Positions 37,630-45,139 of a stretch of 45,139 nucleotides of DNA are shown here, piece by piece. The stretch comes from a virus. Within the stretch, counting starts at the first letter, position 1, and each line of letters starts with the position of its first letter. Location of the stretch: the IMG/VR virus record IMGVR_UViG_3300027969_000161, positions 1 through 45,139 of that record; one strand, given 5' to 3'. The notes under the pieces were generated by a model that was not told where the DNA came from, ran no database searches, and saw only the letters and a program-made list of their open reading frames with translations. Position numbers and translations under genes: made by a program.

Positions 37630-40600
37630 ATGCTAGAAAGTTTCTATCGGGATGTACTCCCGGCAGAGGGGAACTTCGCCCTCTGGAATAAATTAACCAA
37701 GAAGAATATCTGGTTCTCGAGCCAAGAAGAACTCCTCGAAGCCACGCAGTACGCCGTAGAAGATGAAGCGCAAGGTGTGTACTTTGCCACTGCGACATTC
37801 AACGATCAAGCGGTCATCAACGGGGACAAGGACGCCCGCACCCAAGCTAACGTAGCTGGCAAAAAGTGTTTCTATCTTGACCTCGATGCAGGTGAGAAGA
37901 AGCTTGCCAAACACGGTCCTGACAAAGTTTATGAGACGCAGCGCCATGCGCTTGCGGACTTCGTGGCGTTCACCAAAGACACCGGACTCGCGCCTACCTA
38001 CCTGATTTCCAGCGGCGAGGGGCTGCACCTGTACTGGGTACTAGGAGAATCGGTGGATGTGGCCACGTGGACTGCCACTGCCAAACGGCTGTCTCGCCTG
38101 TTCAAACAATACGGACTCAAGGAAGATTCAGCGGTCACCGCAGACAGCGCCCGCATCCTGCGCCCCATCGGCACCATGCACGAGAACGGTACAGTAGTCA
38201 GAGCACTCACCCGCCGTGGCCCAGAGTACACCTACGAGGGATTTAGGACCGCAGTATCTAACCTGTTAGATGATGAATTTGAAGACGCCCCTCCGCGCCG
38301 CGAGCGGGATTCCAGCATCAACAAGGAGGTCATGATTGAGGGGCCTCCCAAGTCCATACGCAAGATTGCGGTCAAGTGCGAGGCTATGGCTGACGCTATA
38401 CGCGCACGAGGTAACGTCGAAGAGCCCTACTGGCGAGCCATGCTGGGCATCATTAAGCACACCGTCGAGGGCGACAAAGCCGCCCATGCGTTTAGCTCAG
38501 GACACCCTGACTACGACCGCGCTGACACGCAGTACAAGATGGACAACTGGAAGACAGGCCCCGCTACCTGCACCGAGTTCAGCAAGTACAGCAAGAAATG
38601 CGAGAGCTGCCCAAGCAGAGGTAAGGTCAAGTCCCCCATCACCCTCGGCTACATGAACGACGCTGAGGTGGAGAAGCTGCCGGAAGAACAAAAACCCGCA
38701 CCCCCTGCCCCACCTGCTCCAACCGGAAGCCCTTGGGACGGCGCAATCCCCGCCGGGTTTGAGGTTAAAAACGGCACCCTCATTTACCACATGCCTGTTC
38801 AGAGGAAAGGCGAGGATGGCGAGTACCACACCGGCCACGAGACTGTGCCCTTCACAAGAGACATCTTCTGGGTTGCCCAGTGGACCGACGCGGAGCACAG
38901 CGACGACCGAGCAGGAGCAGACCTGCACAAATGGAGTCAAGGCAGAGTTGTAGCGTTTCACATGGACCAAGAAGCCGCTGCCGACTCATTCAGCCTACTC
39001 AAGTTCTTGGGGCGCATGTCCATACACACCCTACACACTACCGACCAAGCAAAGGCAGCTAAAGCCATGACCGCATACGCAAAAGCATCTCTCGACATGA
39101 TCAAGTCCCTGCCCGCTCGGCAGAAAGTTAACGACCGATTTGGGTTGTTCATCAACGAATCCGGTGAACTTCGTTGCGCCCAAGGCGAGTACCTCATCGA
39201 AGCAAGTGGGGAAATCAGTCGGGCCATCGTCGGTCCCAAATTGCGGGCGCTCTCAGACCACTTCCACATCCAACTGCCCTACTCCGCAACGGGCAAGTGG
39301 GAACCCTCCGTGTGGGATACCGACATCATCCCCAAAGCCAAGCGGCATGTGGCTTACATGAAAGAGTCCTATGCGGTCAAGGGCCGTGAGAAGTACCAGC
39401 TCGCTGCCATGCTTGGGTTAGCCAGCCCCCTGATGGCGTTTGTGACTGGGGAATACACCCGCGGTAACAGGCTCCCTAAGAATGGACTGTCTGTATCTTT
39501 GTACTCTCAAGACGGTGGTCGCGGCAAGACTGCAGTTATCGAATCCGCCATGCTGGCCTACGGTATGCCAAGCGCGCTCAACGAGAACCGTGACGAACAA
39601 GGCTCCACCGCACTCGGGCGAATTGCAGAACTCTCTACGCGTGGCACGCTGCCTATAGGCTTTGATGAGATGGGAAACACCCCCGCTGCAACCTATGCAT
39701 CCCTGACCAGCGCGATTGCCAACGGCGCGAGCCGCATACGGGCCAGTAAGGACGGTGGTTTGGTGGTTGGCGTACCTTGGGCGCTTATTGCGCTGTTCGG
39801 GTCTAACAAGAGTGCGCGGGACATGATCGCTGCGGCCAGCGGCGAGAGCAATGCCATTCAGTTCCGCTTGATCGAGCTGGATTTTGACCACCAGCCGGAC
39901 TTCTCCGCCGAGCAGCAGGAAGAACACAAGGCTCGCTGGGCTGCGGTTACGGACTGCGCTGGCGCATTGGGCGCGGTAATCCACTTGCGTATCTGTCAGA
40001 TCGGCGTAGCGGGCATCAACAAGTTGGTCTCAGACTGCGTGTCCAAGGCCAAGGCATCCCTGAAAGAGACGGAGCAAGCTGGACGATTCCAGTACCGCGC
40101 ATTGGGTGCAGCGATGGCTCTTCAGGTCATCCTCAAGAACGTGGGGTTGGATATGTTTGAGTGGTCAGACCTACTGGCCGAGTTCCAGAACGCCCACGAC
40201 AAGGGCATCAGCTACACCGTTGAGAACACCCTGCCGTCCGATGGGTTGGCATTGCTCAACATGGCTCTGCACGACCTGACTTCAAACACGGCTGTGACTC
40301 AGGACGAAACACGGCGCACCCGGCACATCACGAAGTACGACGACCCTCTTGTACCCGTACCGCAGGTGGTTCATGCCCGCCACATCGTAGGCACACGGCG
40401 CACTTACGTATCGTCGGGAGCGCTGCGCGACTGGTGCGCCAGTCGTAAAGTGTCGTTCACTAAGGTCATCAACGCCGCACGAGACGCCAACGTGATCGTC
40501 AGCGTGTACGCCAGTCGGGGCGACGGTAAAGCTCAGGCTTACAACCTGCTCAAAGGGATGCGCGGCAGCACCGAGTCAATGGTTTCATGCTACGCGTTCG

Positions 40601-40749
40601 ACATCGCTGCGCTGACCCGGGAGACCGGACAAGACCACAGCGACGCTCTCAACCTCCCCTCAAATGTCGTGGCAATCCCTCGGGCAAGCTCCGAAGAACC
40701 AGCCGAGGTTAGAGAGGCCGAAAGTACGGCGGTCAGTTTGACGACGTAG
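37630..40749 (+). CDS. Primase-helicase fusion (AEP-like primase plus DUF927-like ATPase)
   Basis: A 1039-residue protein. The N-terminal primase part (about 1-220) has YLDLDAG (D84, D86) and LISSGEGLHLYWVL (H133), the signature of archaeo-eukaryotic primase/polymerase folds. Residues 240-345 form a PriCT-like helical region with Cys C314, C324 and C327 (TCTE, KCESC). The C-terminal half (about 560-800) is a P-loop ATPase with QDGGRGKTA (627-635), GFDEMGN and a downstream Arg, in the DUF927/superfamily 3 style. It probably primes and unwinds DNA for the family A polymerase. Its last 17 bases overlap the opposing gene. Confidence 0.8.
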   Translation: MLESFYRDVLPAEGNFALWNKLTKKNIWFSSQEELLEATQYAVEDEAQGVYFATATFNDQAVINGDKDARTQANVAGKKCFYLDLDAGEKKLAKHGPDKVYETQRHALADFVAFTKDTGLAPTYLISSGEGLHLYWVLGESVDVATWTATAKRLSRLFKQYGLKEDSAVTADSARILRPIGTMHENGTVVRALTRRGPEYTYEGFRTAVSNLLDDEFEDAPPRRERDSSINKEVMIEGPPKSIRKIAVKCEAMADAIRARGNVEEPYWRAMLGIIKHTVEGDKAAHAFSSGHPDYDRADTQYKMDNWKTGPATCTEFSKYSKKCESCPSRGKVKSPITLGYMNDAEVEKLPEEQKPAPPAPPAPTGSPWDGAIPAGFEVKNGTLIYHMPVQRKGEDGEYHTGHETVPFTRDIFWVAQWTDAEHSDDRAGADLHKWSQGRVVAFHMDQEAAADSFSLLKFLGRMSIHTLHTTDQAKAAKAMTAYAKASLDMIKSLPARQKVNDRFGLFINESGELRCAQGEYLIEASGEISRAIVGPKLRALSDHFHIQLPYSATGKWEPSVWDTDIIPKAKRHVAYMKESYAVKGREKYQLAAMLGLASPLMAFVTGEYTRGNRLPKNGLSVSLYSQDGGRGKTAVIESAMLAYGMPSALNENRDEQGSTALGRIAELSTRGTLPIGFDEMGNTPAATYASLTSAIANGASRIRASKDGGLVVGVPWALIALFGSNKSARDMIAAASGESNAIQFRLIELDFDHQPDFSAEQQEEHKARWAAVTDCAGALGAVIHLRICQIGVAGINKLVSDCVSKAKASLKETEQAGRFQYRALGAAMALQVILKNVGLDMFEWSDLLAEFQNAHDKGISYTVENTLPSDGLALLNMALHDLTSNTAVTQDETRRTRHITKYDDPLVPVPQVVHARHIVGTRRTYVSSGALRDWCASRKVSFTKVINAARDANVIVSVYASRGDGKAQAYNLLKGMRGSTESMVSCYAFDIAALTRETGQDHSDALNLPSNVVAIPRASSEEPAEVREAESTAVSLTT

Positions 40750-43700
40750 GTACACCACGCTGGAGCTTTTTCTCCCGCTGGTCTCTGTTTTGTGGGGCTT
40801 TGAGTAGGGTGGACAGCGGTTGACGCTTGAGCAAATCGTTCGAGTCGTTAAACAAATACCGCAGGTTGTCCTTCCCTGCTTGAAGCTCCATGAATTCTTC
40901 CCGAGCCTCAGCCATACCCTGAGAGTCGCCATCCCGCACGGCGTTCACGTAGTCCCGCGTGATCTCTTTGCTGCGGTTTTGGTAGAACTGTCCAATCTCA
41001 TACTGCTGCCCACGCAGCCAGTCCATCCGCTTGAGTTCTGCACTTGGCAGACCCAACGCATCTAACGCCAACGCCATCCCGTTGATGTCGTCTGGCCGCA
41101 CCATCAAATCCCCATTCTTTAACGTGTACCCATCGTTGGCAATACGAAACGCCTTGAGCACATCTGCCGGGCCTTTGGGCATAAACTTTTCAACCGACTT
41201 GTAATACTCACCTTGGCGCATCAGACCTACGCCGTCGGCAAACTTGCTGGCTTGGGAAAACGCCGGGCCACCCAACACCCCCGCTGCAGTCTTAGCCAAG
41301 CCCGACGCACTGGTCAGGTCAAACTCCGTGTAAGGTGCGATTGAGAAAATCTTGTCGTCGCCCAGCTTGGACGACATGTCCAGACCGATCATTGACAGCG
41401 GGCCCTTCAACAGCATGTTTGCCAGATCGTCGTCTCCAATCCACTTGCGCAAGTCACGCTCTAAATCCGGCGGCTCATCGCCACCCCCCATCGCGCCAAA
41501 CACTCCACCGACCAAGTTCATCAGCGGCAGACCGAGAACACCTGCAGCCATGCTGGTGTGGAACATCTTGTAGGCCAACATGCGCCTACCGATAGCCTTT
41601 TCTTCGGGGGTCGCACCCTTAAACGCTTGCATAAACGCCTTGACGTACAACGCCCCCATCATGAACTGGTACTTGCGGTACTGCACCATCGGCTTGGGCA
41701 ATTTCTTGAGCAGGAGCGGCGAGCCCATACGAGTGAAGTCGCCTTGAGTGGACTCCAGCATCCGAATAGCGTAATCCTCGGGACTACCCCTGTCGTTCTG
41801 AGCAGTCTTTTTCTCCACCGCCATCGTGTACGCCGCAGTTGCAGCGGCTATGCGGTTCCACGCCTCAATCGTTTGTGAGATTTTCCGCAGCTTGTTCAGC
41901 GCAGAGCTCGCAATATTAGACGCGCCGTCCAGTGCACCATACCCGGTACGCATACCCTCCAGCCGGGTCATGTCTGAGTCCATGCCGATGTCCAGCAGTC
42001 CAGCGTCCATTGCGTTTTGTAGTGTTCTACGCAACCCCTCGTCTTTGACGCGGCTCAAGTCCATGTTATCGCCAGTACCCACCTTACCAATCGTCTCGTA
42101 ACCTCTCATCAAGTGTTTCCAAGCGCCAAAGTAATCATTAAAGTCAGACGCCAGCTTGGGCAGCGACACCATGAAACCCTGAGTCATGTTGGTCACGTGG
42201 TAACCCACACTGGTAGCGAGCTGAAACGCACTCGTGCCCGCCATGATGGCGTCTTGAATTGGAGTTTCCTTGTAGTTCAGGCTGTCAGCGTAGTGGTCAG
42301 CGGCAATGTTCACTGCATCTTGGTACTCACGCTTACCCGTCTTCTGGTTACGGGCTTGGTTGTTCATCTCCAAAAACAAACTGCTGATCTTCTCGCCGTG
42401 CTTAATGCCTGAGATAAATCCCGCCTCTGCACGAGCATGGGACAAGAACGAGCGCATCATGTCTTTCTCAAAGCCAGCAACCCCTTGGCGTTTAAGGTTA
42501 GACGTTCTCGCATTCTGCTCATCAAGCGTTTGCAAGTACATGTCTTGCAGCATCTTTTCCATTGCCGTTCTGGAAGACTGCGGAACCGAATCGTTCATCT
42601 TGAGCGCAGCCATGATCTTTTCCATCATCTCAGGCTTCATCATTCGCCCCTCGTCCACACGTACGGCTTTATTGAACGAGTCAGACCAACCGTAAGCAGG
42701 TTCATTGATACGGGCAAACTCCGCCGCCTGACCCGGGGTGTCAAAAGTAGCTGCCACGAAATGCTTGGAGTCTTTCTTCAACTCTTCCACCTTTTTGGTG
42801 TCACCCGCTGCTTCTGCGTCGCGCAGTTCCTGAGATTTCAACAGAGCCACGTGGTCGCCGAACCGCTTAAGTGGGGCGTAGGGGCCGTCCAACATACCGG
42901 ACTTGGTGAAAAGCCCGTCAATTCCCAAAGCTTTCAGTGCCTTTTGTTTCTCACGGCGCATCAAATCCCCATGCTCAAACACCGCTTCGGCCACCGCACG
43001 CTCTGCCGGGTTCAAGCCTCGGTGTCTCTGACCCATTGCAGGGTCAACTTGGGCGTTGGGTTTCCACGCGGGCACATAACCCCATTTTTGGGACGTTGTG
43101 GCATCCGCCAGATAGGCGCTGACGCGGGCTGATTCTTGTGGTTTTAGCTTCTCGTAGGCCGAGGCGATTTTCTCGGCACCCTGTTCAAGCTGGCGGCGCG
43201 TGGCAGCAGCTGCGCGAATCTCGTCGTACCAGCGACCCATAGACTGTACCGTGCCTTTGTACATATCCACAATATCGTGTAGACCCATCATGTACAGCCC
43301 GGCTTTTTTGGCATAGAACGCCGCATCGGTTGCAAGGCGAGCACCGGAGGCCCCGGCTCGGTCCCTAAACTCTTGGTTCAGCCGGTCTTCAAGACCGCTG
43401 CGCTTATCTCCGAACCTAGGAGAACTTACAGGTTGAAGCCCGGCCTTGCGAATGCTTTCCGAAAATCGTCTTTGCGGAGTGAGCGTTTGTCCAGTTCCGC
43501 TATTTTCGGATTCAAGGGCTTCGTATTCTGCTTCTGCTTGTCGGCGTCCTTGGCTTGCGTTTCGGTCTCTGTTGGTTTTTGCGTCATTGATAACTCCTTG
43601 AATGAATTTTCCCAGATTTGGCGTCAAAAGGCTAGTGCCCGAAGGCCCCGTGGCAACGGCCCACAACTGCGCAATCAGCTCTTCCGCTTGCCGACCCTCG

Positions 43701-44401
43701 TCCACATACTCAAACGGGTATGACAAGATAGCGCCAATGTTGGTATTGGTGTCCGCTACTTTGCGGGCTTCTGACTTTAGGGAGCTCGTTAAAAGTTTGG
43801 CGTAAGCGCGAAGTCCTGTGGGGCCCAGCGCCCCGTCCGCCAAGTGACCCAGCTCGTGGCGCGTAGTAAATGCCGCGTCGCTGTCTTTATTAAGAGTTTG
43901 TCTGGCGTACCAAAGCTCCACTTCACCTGTCTCGCGGTTAAACCATACCGCACCGTTACCATCAAAGTCCCCTTCCGCGATATATATCTGGTCTACTTGG
44001 TCCATTAGTCCGCCCACACCAGCGGCATCCAGCTGATCAACGCCCGTCTGAACTCCGGGGTTGTCTTTTAAAAACTTGGTAATGTCAGTGACTCGAGTGG
44101 TGCGACCTTGGTAGTCTCCCGGGATACCGTAATTCCCCGACTGACCCCAGTCGTACGTTTTCTGCACTGCAGCAGGTGCAGCTTTAACCTCGGTCTCTTT
44201 TAACTTACGCGCTAACGCGTCTTGAACCGCGCTTTGCAGTTCTTTCAGTTCCGACACTTGGTCTTCCGCAGCCATTGCATAGTCGCGGTTGATGTCGCCA
44301 GAGCTGTACTTTTCCGCTAACGCGTCGAGTTTCCCAATGTCCGCCACGCTCAAGTCTGAGCTCTGGTAGCACGCTGCTTTGCGTTTTGAGGTTCTAGCCA
44401 T
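40733..44401 (-). CDS. Polyvalent protein: zinc metallopeptidase and PLxRFG domain
   Basis: A 1222-residue protein on the leftward strand. Residues 150-250 hold a zincin-type metallopeptidase: TTRHELGHLADG (H182, E183, H186) with a possible third ligand in EYVDEGRQAEEL. Residues 505-520 carry PYAPLKRFGDHV, the PLxRFG signature of large phage polyvalent proteins. The remainder is long and helical. Such proteins are thought to be packed in the virion and injected with the DNA to act on host defences or cell machinery. It runs head-on into the primase gene with 17 bases of overlap. Confidence 0.75.
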   Translation of the reverse strand: MARTSKRKAACYQSSDLSVADIGKLDALAEKYSSGDINRDYAMAAEDQVSELKELQSAVQDALARKLKETEVKAAPAAVQKTYDWGQSGNYGIPGDYQGRTTRVTDITKFLKDNPGVQTGVDQLDAAGVGGLMDQVDQIYIAEGDFDGNGAVWFNRETGEVELWYARQTLNKDSDAAFTTRHELGHLADGALGPTGLRAYAKLLTSSLKSEARKVADTNTNIGAILSYPFEYVDEGRQAEELIAQLWAVATGPSGTSLLTPNLGKFIQGVINDAKTNRDRNASQGRRQAEAEYEALESENSGTGQTLTPQRRFSESIRKAGLQPVSSPRFGDKRSGLEDRLNQEFRDRAGASGARLATDAAFYAKKAGLYMMGLHDIVDMYKGTVQSMGRWYDEIRAAAATRRQLEQGAEKIASAYEKLKPQESARVSAYLADATTSQKWGYVPAWKPNAQVDPAMGQRHRGLNPAERAVAEAVFEHGDLMRREKQKALKALGIDGLFTKSGMLDGPYAPLKRFGDHVALLKSQELRDAEAAGDTKKVEELKKDSKHFVAATFDTPGQAAEFARINEPAYGWSDSFNKAVRVDEGRMMKPEMMEKIMAALKMNDSVPQSSRTAMEKMLQDMYLQTLDEQNARTSNLKRQGVAGFEKDMMRSFLSHARAEAGFISGIKHGEKISSLFLEMNNQARNQKTGKREYQDAVNIAADHYADSLNYKETPIQDAIMAGTSAFQLATSVGYHVTNMTQGFMVSLPKLASDFNDYFGAWKHLMRGYETIGKVGTGDNMDLSRVKDEGLRRTLQNAMDAGLLDIGMDSDMTRLEGMRTGYGALDGASNIASSALNKLRKISQTIEAWNRIAAATAAYTMAVEKKTAQNDRGSPEDYAIRMLESTQGDFTRMGSPLLLKKLPKPMVQYRKYQFMMGALYVKAFMQAFKGATPEEKAIGRRMLAYKMFHTSMAAGVLGLPLMNLVGGVFGAMGGGDEPPDLERDLRKWIGDDDLANMLLKGPLSMIGLDMSSKLGDDKIFSIAPYTEFDLTSASGLAKTAAGVLGGPAFSQASKFADGVGLMRQGEYYKSVEKFMPKGPADVLKAFRIANDGYTLKNGDLMVRPDDINGMALALDALGLPSAELKRMDWLRGQQYEIGQFYQNRSKEITRDYVNAVRDGDSQGMAEAREEFMELQAGKDNLRYLFNDSNDLLKRQPLSTLLKAPQNRDQREKKLQRGVPTSSN

Positions 44402-44834
44402 CTAACATCTCCATCTGCAGTAAGGCTGCAATAAACTCAGTTGCTAACACATCCTCACGTTGTAGTCTTGATTTTCGCTCAAATTGGCGGTTTAGGTTCT
44501 CAACGTAGTAGTCTCTTTGGGCAGGTGCGGCTTTACCTTGGCCGGTGTCTTGGAGAATGGTCCTGATGAACGCGTAGGGGTCTGACAGGACACCGGTAGC
44601 TCGGATTGCAAAGCTTGTTGCACCCGCCATGTCGTTGTTTATTACCCCGGCAGCGAGCGTACCTACCGCAGTTACCGATATAGACCCACTACCCTGCGCA
44701 AACAATAGGGCCACAGCCTGAGCAGTGGGCGTGAAAACAAACCCGGCAGCACCCGCCATAGCTCCAGAGCCAGACTGCACCGGCCCCCAGCTACTACCCC
44801 AGCTACTACCCCAGCCCTGAAAACTAGACGCCAT
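44394..44834 (-). CDS. Small virion protein, unknown
   Basis: A 146-residue protein. The first half is Gly/Ser/Ala-rich and beta-prone (two GSSWG repeats, then ATGFVFTPTAQ-like stretches). The second half is helical and charged (YYVENLNRQFERKSRLQRED). Its stop overlaps the polyvalent gene start by 8 bases. It shares the Ser/Thr/Gly-rich strand style of the gene upstream, so both are probably virion proteins. Confidence 0.6.
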   Translation of the reverse strand: MASSFQGWGSSWGSSWGPVQSGSGAMAGAAGFVFTPTAQAVALLFAQGSGSISVTAVGTLAAGVINNDMAGATSFAIRATGVLSDPYAFIRTILQDTGQGKAAPAQRDYYVENLNRQFERKSRLQREDVLATEFIAALLQMEMLDG

Positions 44835-45139
44835 CTAAGGCCCCCAAGGGTTCGCTTCGCTGCCTACTCCATTGACCACCACATCGTTGACCTTTTTAAT
44901 GTTCACCGCTGGCGGGGCCGCATTCATAGCCGCAAGGATGGACGCAGCGGTCAGCGTGGTCGTGTCCACCGTACTCCCAGACATAGAGCCGATAGCGTAG
45001 GGTGTGACGTAGCCTGTGATTGCAAAGCTGCTGGCCCCCGATGCGCTACCAGTGCCCTTCAAAGTAGCCACACCACCCGTCAGGGTGAAGTTGGCCGTGC
45101 CAATCGCGTTAAGCACCGCTGTCAGTAGTGGGTTGTTGG
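44835..45139 (-). CDS. Virion protein, 5' end missing
   Basis: A leftward frame that is open to the right edge, so at least 101 residues with the true start outside the window. An internal GTG at 45116 could serve as a start but there is no signal there. It is rich in Gly, Ser, Thr and Ala (GTANFTLTGGVATLKGTGSA, later VNIKKVNDVVVNGVG). The style matches the 146-residue protein that follows. It is probably a structural protein. Confidence 0.55.
   Translation of the reverse strand, partial: NNPLLTAVLNAIGTANFTLTGGVATLKGTGSASGASSFAITGYVTPYAIGSMSGSTVDTTTLTAASILAAMNAAPPAVNIKKVNDVVVNGVGSEANPWGP

Overview
This window is part of the genome of a tailed double-stranded DNA phage with a podovirus-like gene set. 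It encodes a large portal, a large terminase subunit, a P22-like major capsid protein, a scaffold, a DUF6682-type adaptor, many fibre proteins, and a giant polyvalent (PLxRFG) protein. No tape-measure, sheath or lysis gene is visible. A tyrosine recombinase, a PrtN-like regulator and a Cro-like protein suggest a temperate or formerly temperate phage. The host cannot be read directly. Mixed base composition and the style of the fibre proteins fit a freshwater proteobacterium, perhaps a betaproteobacterium, but that is a guess.

Layout. Positions 1 to 18378 form one leftward late operon. Reading from 18378 down it holds a zinc-ribbon protein, a block of very small proteins, the putative small and then large terminase subunits, the portal, an HNH homing endonuclease, small basic proteins including DUF6321, the scaffold, a decoration-like protein and the capsid protein. 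A clear intrinsic terminator follows, then adaptor proteins and a series of low-complexity fibre proteins. The last of these, a LamG/SPRY-like protein, runs off the left edge. A 737-base divergent region (18379-19115) separates this operon from the rightward genes. It carries a near-perfect chromosomal-type parS site, a second palindrome, and two copies of a 29-base repeat with an internal dyad.

From 19116 to 40749 genes run rightward. First come small early proteins and a repeat-dense AT-rich region (20107-20412) that looks like an origin or a regulatory array. A ribbon-helix-helix regulator and four small coupled genes follow. Next is a cassette of a GS-fold amidoligase, a class II glutamine amidotransferase and a DUF6876-like protein. 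Then comes a long ATGA/TAATG-coupled chain of small genes (including NinX/DUF2591 and an NrdR-like zinc ribbon) leading into a family A DNA polymerase and a second HNH homing endonuclease. After a terminator that faces against the operon, a new promoter starts a recombination/replication block: a Cas4/AddB-like PD-(D/E)XK nuclease, a VRR-NUC nuclease, a small HNH protein, PrtN, integrase, an SNF2-type helicase, a probable ssDNA-binding protein, a Cro-like regulator and a primase-helicase fusion.

From 40733 to the right edge genes run leftward again: the metallopeptidase/PLxRFG polyvalent protein and two virion proteins, the second cut by the edge. Joining the two window ends does not give a sensible protein, so the window is not a closed circle and the rest of the genome (probably including lysis genes) lies outside it.

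The items most worth a second look are the amidoligase/amidotransferase pair, the parS site over the late promoter, the dispersed TAACRYGTTA palindromes and the 20107-20412 repeat array.
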